25,787 bases of DNA from Tyzzerella sp. (GCA_019415525.1 DXZA01000032.1:1-25787), one strand, 5' to 3'. Counted from the stretch's first letter, positions 14,022 through 22,614 are shown. The notes: a model not told the origin generated them from the sequence alone. Program-made: numbers and translations.

Positions 14022-16166
14022 TTACTCTTCGCTGTTTTCTTCTTTTTCAACAGCATCTTTTATAGAAAGATTAAGTCTTCCCTGTGCATCAATTTCAAGA
14101 AGTTTTACAACAACTTGGTCATCAACTTTTAAAACGTCTTCAACATTTGCAACACGTTTTTGTGAAATTTTTGAAATATGAACAAGACCTTCTTTACCTG
14201 GAGCAATTTCAACAAATGCACCGAAATTCATTATTCTTGTTACTTTACCTTTATAAATTTTACCTACTTCTGGCTCCATAACAATAGCTGAAATCATATC
14301 GATTGCAAGCTGAATTCCTTCTGGGTCAACACCTTTAATATAAATCTTTCCATCGTCCTGTGTATCAATTTCACAGCCTGATTCTTCAATAATTTTCTTA
14401 ATTGTTTTTCCTCTTGCACCAATAACTTCTGCAATTTTATCAACTTCAATCTGCATTGAAGCAATTTTAGGAGCATATGGTGAAAGTTCTTTTCTTGGTT
14501 TGTCAATACATTTTGCCATAACTTCATCAAGTATATAAGCTCTTGCTCTACCTGTCTGTGCAAGTGCCTGTTCAATCATAGGGAATGTAAGACCTTTAAT
14601 CTTCATATCCATCTGAATTGCTGTAATACCTTTATGTGTACCGGCAACTTTAAAGTCCATATCACCGAAGAAGTCTTCGATACCCTGAATATCTGTTATT
14701 TCAATGAAATCATCATCATTATCACCTGTTACAAGACCAACAGATATACCAGCAACCGGACGTTTAATAGGAACACCAGCAGCCATAAGTGAAAGTGTAG
14801 AACCACAAATACTTGCCTGTGATGTAGAACCATTTGAACTCATAATATCAGAAACAAGTCTTATTGCATATGGGAATTCTTCTTCACTTGGAATTACAGG
14901 AAGAAGTGCTCTTTCACCTAAAGCACCATGACCTATTTCACGTCTTCCAGGACCTCTTGATGTTTTAGCTTCACCAACAGAATATCCTGGGAAATTATAG
15001 TGGTGAATATATCTTTTTGCAACTTCTGTTGTATCAAGTCCATCAAGTTTCTGTATTTCAGATAAAGCACCTAAAGTTGTTACAGTAAGAGCCTGTGTTT
15101 GTCCTCTTGAGAAAAGAGCTGAACCGTGAGTTCTTGGAAGAATATCAATTTCAGCTGAAAGAGGTCTTATTTCTTCAATAGCTCTACCGTCAGGACGTTT
15201 ATGTTCTCTTAAAATCATATGTCTAACTGTAAGTTTTTCAAATTTATAGATAATTTCTCCAACCATTGTTTCGAAAGTATCTTCTGTTTCTTCAAAGAGA
15301 GGAGCGTATTCTTCACTGAATTTTTCGATTACTTCTTCTGTAATCTGGCTTATTTTCTCATCTCTTTCCTGTTTCATATCAGTGAATACAGCTTCTTTCA
15401 TACGTTCATCAGTAATGTATTCAGTGATTTTTTTATACATATCTTCAGGAATGATATGTTCTTCATAAGGTTTCTTTTCTTTACCTTCTGCTTTTACGAT
15501 TTCTTCTGTAAATTCAACAATTTTAACATTTGTTTCATGAGCAAATCTTATTGCTTCCATCATAAGGTCATCAGGAATTTCATTTGCACCAGCTTCAATC
15601 ATCATTACTTTATCTTTCTTTGAAGATACAGTAAGAGAAAGGTCAGAAACAAGTCTTTCTTCAGCATTAGGGTTTATAACAAGTTTACCATCAACAAGAC
15701 CAACACTTACAGAACCAACTGCATCTGTAAAAGGAATATCAGAAATGCAAAGAGCTATTGATGCACCAATCATAGCAACAACTTCAGGTGAACAATCTTG
15801 GTCAACTGAAAGAACAGTAGCAACGATGCAAACATCATTTCTGTAATCTTTTGGGAAAAGAGGACGAATAGGTCTATCTATACATCTTGATGTAAGTATA
15901 GCTTTTTCGCTTGGTCTACCTTCTCTTTTTATAAATCCTCCTGGTATTTTACCAACAGAATATAATCTTTCTTCATAATCAATACTTAATGGGAAAAAGT
16001 CAATCCCTGCTCTTGGTTTTTCTGATGCAGTTGCAGTACAAAGAACAACTGTATCACCATAACGTAATATAACTGCACCGTTAGCAAGCTCAGCAACTCT
16101 GCCTATTTCAGCTGTGAGAGTACGTCCGGCAAGTTCCATAGAATAACTTCTGTATTTTTTTTCCAT
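14022..16166 (-). CDS. pnp: Polyribonucleotide nucleotidyltransferase (PNPase)
   Basis: This 714-residue phosphorolytic 3'-5' exoribonuclease is central to mRNA decay. The order is first RNase PH domain (about 1-210, with GKIPGGFIKREGRPSE), alpha-helical linker, second RNase PH domain (about 320-545, with SRGQTQALTVTTLG and GPGRREIGHGALGERAL), KH domain (about 555-615, EVIGARGKTIKKIIEESG) and S1 domain (about 620-690, GAFVEIAPGKEGLVHIS). Length and motifs are normal. The ATG at 16166 follows AAAGGAG; the open frame runs 13 codons further to a TTG without a ribosome binding site. It lies behind rpsO, the classical order, separated by a terminator and a long stem-loop that may mediate autoregulation. 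Confidence 0.97.
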   Translation of the reverse strand: MEKKYRSYSMELAGRTLTAEIGRVAELANGAVILRYGDTVVLCTATASEKPRAGIDFFPLSIDYEERLYSVGKIPGGFIKREGRPSEKAILTSRCIDRPIRPLFPKDYRNDVCIVATVLSVDQDCSPEVVAMIGASIALCISDIPFTDAVGSVSVGLVDGKLVINPNAEERLVSDLSLTVSSKKDKVMMIEAGANEIPDDLMMEAIRFAHETNVKIVEFTEEIVKAEGKEKKPYEEHIIPEDMYKKITEYITDERMKEAVFTDMKQERDEKISQITEEVIEKFSEEYAPLFEETEDTFETMVGEIIYKFEKLTVRHMILREHKRPDGRAIEEIRPLSAEIDILPRTHGSALFSRGQTQALTVTTLGALSEIQKLDGLDTTEVAKRYIHHYNFPGYSVGEAKTSRGPGRREIGHGALGERALLPVIPSEEEFPYAIRLVSDIMSSNGSTSQASICGSTLSLMAAGVPIKRPVAGISVGLVTGDNDDDFIEITDIQGIEDFFGDMDFKVAGTHKGITAIQMDMKIKGLTFPMIEQALAQTGRARAYILDEVMAKCIDKPRKELSPYAPKIASMQIEVDKIAEVIGARGKTIKKIIEESGCEIDTQDDGKIYIKGVDPEGIQLAIDMISAIVMEPEVGKIYKGKVTRIMNFGAFVEIAPGKEGLVHISKISQKRVANVEDVLKVDDQVVVKLLEIDAQGRLNLSIKDAVEKEENSEE

Positions 16167-16223
16167 AGTAATTCTCCTTTTTAATATAATACTTAAGACA
16201 AGCAAGTCCTACCTTTAGGACAA

Positions 16224-16298
16224 TACACCATAGATCTTCAGTTTTATATACATAGTATACATTATTTTATATATACAAAACTGGAAATCTATAGTGTA
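16224..16298 (-). promoter_or_regulatory. Long stem-loop in the pnp leader
   Basis: Bases 16224-16250 pair with about 16268-16298 to make a stem of roughly 25 pairs with a few mismatches and an AT-rich loop. Two of the mismatches become G-U pairs only in the minus-strand RNA, which fits a functional pnp leader. A smaller GTCCT/AGGAC hairpin follows at 16206-16221. In E. coli a double-stranded pnp leader cut by RNase III is used by PNPase to control its own mRNA; a like role here is inference. Confidence 0.5.
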
Positions 16299-16309
16299 AA
16301 CTCATTATT

Positions 16310-16342
16310 TTAAAAAAATAGAGAGGAAAAATCCTCTCTATT
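16310..16342 (-). terminator. Terminator after rpsO
   Basis: AATAGAGAGG (16317-16326) pairs with CCTCTCTATT (16333-16342), loop of six. On the minus strand a run of T residues follows. It lies 14 bases after the rpsO stop and should limit read-through into pnp. Confidence 0.88.
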
Positions 16343-16356
16343 CGCTTGTCTATTAA

Positions 16357-16620
16357 TTACTTTCTTAAACCTAACTCAGCGATAAGTTCACGATATTTTG
16401 TGATATCATTAGCTTTAAGGTAGTTTAATAAACCTCTTCTCTGTCCAACCATCTTTAAAAGACCTCTTCTTGAGTGGTGGTCTTTTTTGTGTGATTTTAA
16501 GTGGTCTGTAAGAAGCTCAATTCTTGCTGTTAAAAGAGCAATCTGAACTTCTGGTGAACCTGTGTCAGATGGTGTTCTACCATATTTAGCGATAATTTCT
16601 TGTTTGTTAATTGTTGCCAT
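16357..16620 (-). CDS. rpsO: 30S ribosomal protein S15
   Basis: This 87-residue primary 16S rRNA-binding protein of the small-subunit platform has all conserved parts: TPSDTGSPEVQIALLTARI, LTDHLKSHKKDHHSRRGLL, and VGQRRGLLNYLK. GGAGG stands upstream of the ATG. It is transcribed from its own promoter with a short structured leader and closed by a strong terminator, so it behaves as a single-gene unit between ribF and pnp. In several bacteria S15 represses its own translation by binding its mRNA leader, and the leader here looks suited for that. Confidence 0.97.
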   Translation of the reverse strand: MATINKQEIIAKYGRTPSDTGSPEVQIALLTARIELLTDHLKSHKKDHHSRRGLLKMVGQRRGLLNYLKANDITKYRELIAELGLRK

Positions 16621-16661
16621 TTTAAAAATCCTCCTTAGAATATATAAATAAAAATTACTTT

Positions 16662-16723
16662 GCTATCCCCCAAGACTAAGCAAACGGTTGGAGATTCCGT
16701 ATTCTGGGTCTGGGTTCAACAGC
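16662..16723 (-). promoter_or_regulatory. Structured rpsO leader, likely S15 autoregulation
   Basis: The minus-strand RNA begins at the predicted start (about 16723) with GCTGTT, which pairs with GATAGC (16662-16667) using two G-U pairs. CCCAGAC (16708-16714) pairs with GTCTTGGG (16669-16676) with one bulge. ACGG (16697-16700) pairs with CCGT (16684-16687). The stacked, bulged helix with G-U/G-C pairs resembles Firmicutes S15-binding leaders in kind. The ribosome binding site lies about 25 bases downstream. Confidence 0.55.
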
Positions 16724-16729
16724 TATTAA

Positions 16730-16758
16730 AGTTTATCACATAAATTAATGTTTTACAA
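16730..16758 (-). promoter_or_regulatory. Promoter of rpsO
   Basis: On the minus strand -35 TTGTAA (16753-16758), 17 bases, -10 TAAACT (16730-16735) with TGA just before it. It lies immediately after the ribF stop, and its predicted start coincides with the first base of the structured rpsO leader, which supports both. Confidence 0.55.
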
Positions 16759-16765
16759 TAGTTTT

Positions 16766-17716
16766 TTAATATAATTTACGCCATTTATCAAAATCATGGC
16801 TTTCAAAGTATTCCTTAGCAGTTTCGGCATCTCTTTCCATCTGCTGACGAAGGTCTTCAACGCTTGGGAATTTCTTTTCATCTCTTATCCATTTAAAGAA
16901 ATGAGTTCTTAAAGTTTCTCCATACACCATTTTATGGAAATCAAAAAGATAAGTTTCTATAACTTTAAATGTACCATTTACAGTAGGATTTATTCCTATA
17001 TTTGTTACACCGCTATATACTTTTCCATTGTATATTGTTTTTGTAGCATAAACTCCATTTGGCGGAAAAAGTTTTACAGGGTCAGCAACTATATTAATAG
17101 TAGGAAAACCTATTGTTCTACCAAGTTTTTTACCTTGCATAACTTCACCTTGTATAAAATAAGGTACAGTAAGAAGTTTATTTGCAAGCTCTAAATTTTT
17201 ATCTACAAGGCAATTTCTTATTCTTGTTGAACTTACTCGTTCATCTTCATAGAGAACAGAAGGTACATATATAACCTTTACACCTCTTTTTTCTCCAAGT
17301 TCTTTTAAAAGCTCATAATCTCCACTTTGTTTTTTACCAAATCTGTAATTTTCTCCTACAATAAGAACTTTACAATTAAGTTTATCAAATATAAGTTCAT
17401 TAGCAAACTTTTCTGGCTCTGTGGAAGCAAATTCCATATCAAAAGGATATTCAATATATATATCAACACCAAGGCTTTCAATTATATATTTTTTCTCTTG
17501 TGGAGCCATAACAAGAGCTGAATGAACTTTATTTTTTAAAAGAAACATAGGATGAGGATTAAAAGTAAAAACAACACTTTTAAGATTTTCCTCTTTTGCA
17601 AATTCTTTTGTAAGATTTATAAGAGCTCTGTGTCCCATATGAAGACCGTCAAAATTGCCTATAGTGACGGCAGTAGGTACACTTTGCTCAATATTTCCAT
17701 CTGTAATATGTTCCAT
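16766..17716 (-). CDS. ribF: Bifunctional riboflavin kinase / FAD synthetase
   Basis: This 316-residue enzyme makes FMN from riboflavin and then FAD. The N-terminal adenylyltransferase domain (about 1-180) shows TIGNFDGLHMGH with the HxGH motif at 26-29 and the SSTRIRN motif. The C-terminal flavokinase domain shows GRTIGFPTINI and PPNGVYAT. AGGAG precedes the ATG. It follows truB after 25 bases, the common order in Firmicutes, and ends the long translation operon. No terminator is seen behind it; the rpsO promoter starts at once. Confidence 0.95.
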   Translation of the reverse strand: MEHITDGNIEQSVPTAVTIGNFDGLHMGHRALINLTKEFAKEENLKSVVFTFNPHPMFLLKNKVHSALVMAPQEKKYIIESLGVDIYIEYPFDMEFASTEPEKFANELIFDKLNCKVLIVGENYRFGKKQSGDYELLKELGEKRGVKVIYVPSVLYEDERVSSTRIRNCLVDKNLELANKLLTVPYFIQGEVMQGKKLGRTIGFPTINIVADPVKLFPPNGVYATKTIYNGKVYSGVTNIGINPTVNGTFKVIETYLFDFHKMVYGETLRTHFFKWIRDEKKFPSVEDLRQQMERDAETAKEYFESHDFDKWRKLY

Positions 17717-17741
17717 TATTAACTACTCCTATTTTAAGGTT

Positions 17742-18650
17742 TTACAACAATATTTTTACCGGTTTTACACAATACATTTCTTTTGATTTATCATAATTAT
17801 ACTGAAAAATTCCTATAAAAGTTCCTTCGGCATCATATACAAGTACTTCTTCACCTTTTTTAAGGTCATATTTTCCATCAAAAAAGTACTCATACATTTT
17901 GCCACCATTATGAAGAAGCTTTGTTCCTTTTGGTAATATTTTAACTTTTTTATAATTGCATAAAACATCATCTATTGTTATAAGTATATCATCAATACTG
18001 CCTTTTTCAACAATAGTTTTCAATTCATCAAGTTTAATAGCAGTATCAATATTAAATCTTCCGGACATTGTTCTTAAGAGATAAGACATATTTCCGCCAC
18101 AGCCAAGTTTTTTACCAATATCGGAACAGAGTGTTCTTATGTAAGTTCCTTTTGAGCAAATAACATCTATAACTATTTTGTTTGGAGGAAGAAATTCAAG
18201 TATTTTAATATCATAAATTTTTATTCTTCTTGATTTTCTTTCAATTTCCTTACCTTCTCTTGCAAGCTCATAAAGTTTTTTACCATTTACCTTTATTGCA
18301 GAATACATAGGTGGAACTTGGTCATATTCTCCTATAAAAGAATATACAGCCTCTTTTATTTTTTCCTCATTAAAATCAACAGGCTTAACCTCCAAAATTT
18401 CTCCGGAAGAATCTTCTGTAGTTGTTGTAATACCAAGAGTAACCTCAGCACGATAACCTTTTTTATCTGACATAATATAATCAGCAAGTTTTGTACCTTT
18501 ACCAAGACAAATAGGAAGAACACCTTCTGCATCTGGGTCTAATGTTCCTGTATGCCCTACTTTTTTCTGATTTATGGTTTTTCTCACAACAGCAACCACA
18601 TCATGAGATGTAAAACCTTTTTCTTTATAAATATTAATTACTCCGTCCAA
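17742..18650 (-). CDS. truB: tRNA pseudouridine(55) synthase
   Basis: This enzyme makes pseudouridine 55 in the T-loop of tRNAs. Read from the TTG at 18650 the protein has 302 residues and begins with the family N-terminus (DGVINIYKEKGFTSHD). The catalytic aspartate is Asp38 in GHTGTLDPDAEG; VPPMYSAIKVNGKKLYELAREG and GTYIRTL further match TruB. A longer frame overlaps nrnA and is not needed: AAAGGAG at the nrnA 3' end sits nine bases before the TTG, and no homologous residues precede it. Only four bases separate it from the nrnA stop, so it is a tightly coupled operon gene. TTG as start is unusual but supported by the family alignment. Confidence 0.93.
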   Translation of the reverse strand: MDGVINIYKEKGFTSHDVVAVVRKTINQKKVGHTGTLDPDAEGVLPICLGKGTKLADYIMSDKKGYRAEVTLGITTTTEDSSGEILEVKPVDFNEEKIKEAVYSFIGEYDQVPPMYSAIKVNGKKLYELAREGKEIERKSRRIKIYDIKILEFLPPNKIVIDVICSKGTYIRTLCSDIGKKLGCGGNMSYLLRTMSGRFNIDTAIKLDELKTIVEKGSIDDILITIDDVLCNYKKVKILPKGTKLLHNGGKMYEYFFDGKYDLKKGEEVLVYDAEGTFIGIFQYNYDKSKEMYCVKPVKILL

Positions 18651-18654
18651 AGGT

Positions 18655-19620
18655 TTATTCTCCTTTTTCAAATTTACTGATAACTGCATTTTTTATAATA
18701 TCCAAAGCCTCAAAAAGAGTACATTCAAAAGTACAGCCGGCAGCCTTTTTATGACCGCCACCACCAAACTGCAACATAAGTTCTGAAACATCAAAGCCAT
18801 CTTCACTTCTTAAACTTGCTTTAACTTGATTTTCTCCTTTTTCATAAAGAAATGCAGAAACAACTGTATTAGGTATATTTTTAAGATATTCAGATACACC
18901 ATCAACATCTTTAGGTGTTCCATTATATTTCTTTATTGTATCCATAGAAATATATGATAAAGCAAATTTACCATTACATAAAAGTTCAGAATTCATAAGA
19001 GCTTCACCCATAAGTTTTACTTCTGTAAAAGTATGGCTATGATATATGCTGTTATATATACCTGAAAAATCAAAAGGATATTTCATAAGTTCTGAAGCAA
19101 TACTCATAGTTATTGGTGTAGTACTTGTATGTCTAAATCCTCCTGTATCATTTACAAGTCCGGCATAAAGACAAGAAGCAATATTTTTATCAATATCAAT
19201 CCAATCTATAAGTACTTTATAAACTATTTCAGATGTAGAAGATGCATTAGCATCAACAAAATTAAGTTTACCAAAATATTTATTACTTATATGGTGGTCA
19301 ATATTTATGCTGTACATATTTTCAAATAATTCTTTAGCTTTACCAAGTCTTTCTGTATCGCCACAATCAAGAGAAATAAATAAATCAGCATTTATATTTG
19401 AATAATCTTCTTTATATATAAACTCTTTTCCGGCTATACAATTATATTTTTGTCCATATTCTTCAAGAAGTACATAAATATTTTTATTTTTAGACTTAAG
19501 TGCAAAAGCAAAGGCAAGAACAGCCCCGATAGCATCACCATCGGGATTTGTATGTCCTGCAATAATTATATTTTCACTATTATCAATAGCTTCTCTTATT
19601 TCTTTAAGGCTATTATTCAT
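18655..19620 (-). CDS. nrnA: DHH-family oligoribonuclease / pAp phosphatase NrnA
   Basis: This 321-residue DHH phosphoesterase is predicted to degrade short RNA fragments (nanoRNA), and the family also dephosphorylates 3'-phosphoadenosine 5'-phosphate. Motifs are His23/Asp27/Asp29 in AGHTNPDGDAIG, Asp85 in SLDCGD, and the DHH triad at 108-110 (NIDHHISN). The C-terminal DHHA1 domain has the substrate loop GGGGHKKAAG. The ATG overlaps the rbfA stop by one base (TAATG), and GGAG lies upstream, showing translational coupling. The nrnA position between rbfA and truB is typical for Firmicutes. It complements PNPase by clearing the small end products of decay. Confidence 0.92.
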   Translation of the reverse strand: MNNSLKEIREAIDNSENIIIAGHTNPDGDAIGAVLAFAFALKSKNKNIYVLLEEYGQKYNCIAGKEFIYKEDYSNINADLFISLDCGDTERLGKAKELFENMYSINIDHHISNKYFGKLNFVDANASSTSEIVYKVLIDWIDIDKNIASCLYAGLVNDTGGFRHTSTTPITMSIASELMKYPFDFSGIYNSIYHSHTFTEVKLMGEALMNSELLCNGKFALSYISMDTIKKYNGTPKDVDGVSEYLKNIPNTVVSAFLYEKGENQVKASLRSEDGFDVSELMLQFGGGGHKKAAGCTFECTLFEALDIIKNAVISKFEKGE

Positions 19621-19997
19621 TATTCTTCATCTCCTGAAGAAGCAGTATTTCCTTTACTAATTTCATCAATAAGTTTAGACATTCTTATACTATATTCAAC
19701 AGAGTCATCAAGTTTAAATATAAGTTCTGGAGTATTTCTTAAATTTACTCTCTGTGCAAGAAGTCTTCTTATAAAACCTGTTGCATTTTTAAGACCTTTC
19801 ATAACTCCGTCTTTTTCATCTTCATTTCCAAGTACAGAAACGAAAACTTTACAATATTTAAGGTCAGGAGTTGTATCAACTCTTAAAACACTTGTCATTA
19901 CTCCCACACGAGGGTCTTTAATTTCTCCTCTAATAATTTGTGAAAGTTCTTTTAATATTTCATCATTAATTCTTGTCATTCTGTTATTGTTTTTCAT
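19620..19997 (-). CDS. rbfA: Ribosome-binding factor A
   Basis: This 125-residue KH-like protein assists late maturation of the 30S subunit (16S rRNA 5' end). Typical segments are RINDEILKELSQIIRGEIKDPR, VDTTPDLKYCKVFVSVLG and TPELIFKLDDSVEYSIRM. The start is set at ATG 19997, five bases after AGGTGA. The open frame begins three codons earlier at a GTG that is part of this ribosome binding site. It lies 39 bases after infB and overlaps nrnA by one base. Confidence 0.93.
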   Translation of the reverse strand: MKNNNRMTRINDEILKELSQIIRGEIKDPRVGVMTSVLRVDTTPDLKYCKVFVSVLGNEDEKDGVMKGLKNATGFIRRLLAQRVNLRNTPELIFKLDDSVEYSIRMSKLIDEISKGNTASSGDEE

Positions 19998-20036
19998 ATA
20001 TTTCACCTGCTATGCATTATTTTGATTTTTTTCCAA

Positions 20037-21986
20037 TTATCTAGGAACTTCAACCATTATATATGCTTCAACAATATCCAATTCTTTAAGGTCGTTGAAT
20101 TTTTTCATAACAAGACCACATTCGTATCCAGCAGCAACTTCCTTAACATCATCTTTAAATCTCTTAAGGCTTTCAAGTTCACCTTCGTAAATTTTTTCAC
20201 CTTCACGAGTAACTCTAACTTTACAGTTACGTACAAATTTACCATCAAGAACATAACTTCCTGCGATTGTACCAACGCCAGATGCTTTGAAAAGCTGACG
20301 AACTTCTGCATGACCAATAATTTTTTCTTCATATACAGGGTCAAGCATACCTTTCATAGCATTTGCAACATCTTCAATAGCATTATAAATTACTCTATAA
20401 AGACGAAGGTCTACTTTTTCTTCATCTGCAAAAGCTTTTGCAGCTGGTTCAGGTCTTACGTTAAAGCCTATGATAATTGCATTTGATGCTGATGCAAGCA
20501 TTACGTCAGATTCAGTAATTGCACCTACACCACCATGTATTGTTCTTACTCTTACTTCGTCATTAGAGAGTCTTTCAAGACTCTGTTTTACAGCTTCAAC
20601 AGAACCATGAACGTCAGCTTTAACAACTATGTTAAGCTCTTTAACATTACCGGACTGTATCTGTGTAAAGAGGTCATCAAGAGATACTTTATTTGGAGTA
20701 TTCTTAATCATTTCCATTCTGTTTTTAGCTATAACAGACTCAGCAACCTGTCTTGCCTGTTTATCGTTAGCTGCAACATAGAAACTATCACCTGCTGAAG
20801 GAACTTCAGAAAGACCAAGTATTTCAACAGGAGTTGAAGGACCTGCTTTTTTAACTCTTCTTCCTTTATCATCAGTCATAGCTCTAATTTTACCATATGC
20901 ACAACCTGCAACAATAGGGTCACCTACATGAAGAGTACCACTCTGTACAAGAACTGTTGCAACAGGTCCTCTACCTTTATCAAGCTGTGCTTCAATTATA
21001 GCACCTCTTGCTTTTTTGTTAGGATTTGCTTTAAGTTCTTTCATTTCAGCAGTAAGTATAATCATTTCAAGAAGATTATCTATACCTGTTTTATTAACAG
21101 CTGATACAGGAACACAGATAGTTTCTCCGCCCCAGTCTTCAGCAAGAAGTCCATATTCAACAAGTTCCTGTTTAACTCTATCAGGATTTGCAGAAACTTT
21201 ATCTATTTTATTAATAGCAACTATAATTTCAACACCGGCAGCTTTTGCATGGTTAATAGCTTCTATTGTCTGTGGCATTACACCGTCATCAGCAGCAACA
21301 ACAAGTACAGCAATATCTGTAACCTGTGCACCACGCATACGCATTGCTGTAAAGGCTTCGTGTCCTGGTGTATCAAGGAAAGTAATAGGTTTTCCATCAA
21401 TCTGTACAGTATAAGCACCTATATGCTGTGTAATACCACCAGCTTCTGTTGTTGTAACACTACTATGTCTTATAGAGTCAAGTAAAGATGTTTTACCATG
21501 GTCAACATGACCCATAACAACTACAACAGGAGGTCTTTCCTGTAAATCTTTTTCATCATCTGGTTCTTCTTTGAAAGTTTCTTCCATAATATCTTTTTCT
21601 GGTTCTCTTTCAATTATAACATCAAAATCTTCACCGATTTTTACAGCTGTATCAAAATCAAGTGACTGATTTATACCTGCCATAATACCTTTTTTCATAA
21701 GGTGTTTAACAAGGTCTGTTCCACCCATATTGAGCTTTTCAGCAAGTTCTTTTACTGTAATATTTTCACCTATACATACTGTTTCAATATCTTTTTCATC
21801 ATTAGATGCACCTTCCAAAGCTCCATCTTCTGATTCATAATATTCAATTATAAGTGCTGCGTCATCTTCACTTATTGTACTCATATGGCTATTTGCTTCA
21901 ATCCCAAATTCTTCAAGCTTTTCCATAAGGTCTTTACTGTTTACATTTAATTGTTTTGCTAATTCATGTACACGTGTCTTTGACAA
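20037..21986 (-). CDS. infB: Translation initiation factor IF-2
   Basis: This GTPase delivers initiator tRNA to the 30S subunit. From TTG 21986 the protein has 649 residues. A first IF2N helical domain (SKTRVHELAKQLNV, about 1-50) is followed after a very short linker by a second IF2N domain (about 70-122). The G domain has G1 GHVDHGKT (159-166), G3 DTPGH (205-209) and NKID, followed by domains II-IV. The linker that is long and charged in many IF2 proteins is almost absent, so the factor is compact. The TTG is chosen over a TTG five codons earlier because GGAGGTG lies eight bases ahead and the family starts at this serine. It is the fifth gene of the rimP-nusA operon. Confidence 0.94.
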   Translation of the reverse strand: MSKTRVHELAKQLNVNSKDLMEKLEEFGIEANSHMSTISEDDAALIIEYYESEDGALEGASNDEKDIETVCIGENITVKELAEKLNMGGTDLVKHLMKKGIMAGINQSLDFDTAVKIGEDFDVIIEREPEKDIMEETFKEEPDDEKDLQERPPVVVVMGHVDHGKTSLLDSIRHSSVTTTEAGGITQHIGAYTVQIDGKPITFLDTPGHEAFTAMRMRGAQVTDIAVLVVAADDGVMPQTIEAINHAKAAGVEIIVAINKIDKVSANPDRVKQELVEYGLLAEDWGGETICVPVSAVNKTGIDNLLEMIILTAEMKELKANPNKKARGAIIEAQLDKGRGPVATVLVQSGTLHVGDPIVAGCAYGKIRAMTDDKGRRVKKAGPSTPVEILGLSEVPSAGDSFYVAANDKQARQVAESVIAKNRMEMIKNTPNKVSLDDLFTQIQSGNVKELNIVVKADVHGSVEAVKQSLERLSNDEVRVRTIHGGVGAITESDVMLASASNAIIIGFNVRPEPAAKAFADEEKVDLRLYRVIYNAIEDVANAMKGMLDPVYEEKIIGHAEVRQLFKASGVGTIAGSYVLDGKFVRNCKVRVTREGEKIYEGELESLKRFKDDVKEVAAGYECGLVMKKFNDLKELDIVEAYIMVEVPR

Positions 21987-22012
21987 ACGCTCCACCTCCA
22001 AAATTCTCTATA

Positions 22013-22318
22013 TTAATTTATATTTTCCGCCAACTCTTTTATTTTATCTGCAAAGCCTTTATCAGTTATACCGATAACTGCTCTTGTATCCTTGCCTATA
22101 GCAGAACCAAGAGTATATTTATCAGATATTATAATAAAAGGTACTTTATAATATTCACATGAATTTCTGAACTTTTTAAGAGTATTAGCTGAAGCATCAG
22201 AAGATATAATAACAAGATATGCTTTTTGGCCTTTAATAGCAATTTCAACACCTTGTTCTCCTGAAACAACTTTACCTGCTCTCATAGAAAGTCCAAGAAT
22301 ACTTAATAACTTATTCAT
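22013..22318 (-). CDS. ylxQ: L7Ae-family RNA-binding protein YlxQ
   Basis: This 101-residue protein of the L7Ae/L30e/S12e/Gadd45 superfamily has the GLSMRAGKVVSGEQGVEIAIK opening and the LVIISSDAS and GKDTRAVIGI elements of the YlxQ group, which bind kink-turn RNA. Its cellular role is not settled. The ATG lies inside the end of ylxR (overlap of eight bases), a tight coupling. It sits between ylxR and infB, the invariant place of this gene in Firmicutes. The gap to infB is short and contains the infB ribosome binding site. Confidence 0.9.
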   Translation of the reverse strand: MNKLLSILGLSMRAGKVVSGEQGVEIAIKGQKAYLVIISSDASANTLKKFRNSCEYYKVPFIIISDKYTLGSAIGKDTRAVIGITDKGFADKIKELAENIN

Positions 22319-22595
22319 GTAAATTCTCCTTTTCTTTTAAAAGCTGTGCTTTAAGCTCTTCATAAACCTCAGCAGGAACAGCTGATTTAAAAGACCTTTC
22401 AAGACCTTTTGATTTATGAGCTTTTGAAAGACATTCTTCATTTGGACATACATAAGCACCTCTACCAGGTTTTTTGCCTGTAAAATCCACAGAAAATTCT
22501 CCTTCATCATTTCTTACTATTCTCACAAGCTCTTTTTTATTTTTCATTTCTTGACAGCCTGTGCATTTTCTTAAAGGGATTTTTCTTTGTTTCAT
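22311..22595 (-). CDS. ylxR: YlxR family RNA-binding protein (RnpM)
   Basis: This 94-residue basic protein of the YlxR family is reported in Bacillus subtilis to bind and modulate RNase P (RnpM). It contains Cys11 and Cys14 (RKCTGCQE), the conserved GRGAYVCPNEEC segment with Cys50 and Cys55, and a C-terminal helix. The four cysteines could hold a metal, though many homologues lack some of them. GGTGAGGTG precedes the ATG. It lies 19 bases after nusA and overlaps ylxQ. Confidence 0.92.
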   Translation of the reverse strand: MKQRKIPLRKCTGCQEMKNKKELVRIVRNDEGEFSVDFTGKKPGRGAYVCPNEECLSKAHKSKGLERSFKSAVPAEVYEELKAQLLKEKENLHE

Positions 22596-22614
22596 AAAAA
22601 CACCTCACCCTAAA

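Noticed and set aside
16251..16268. TATACT in the loop of the pnp stem as a pnp promoter
   Set aside because: No -35 at 16-18 bases and no extended -10 spacing; too weak to list.
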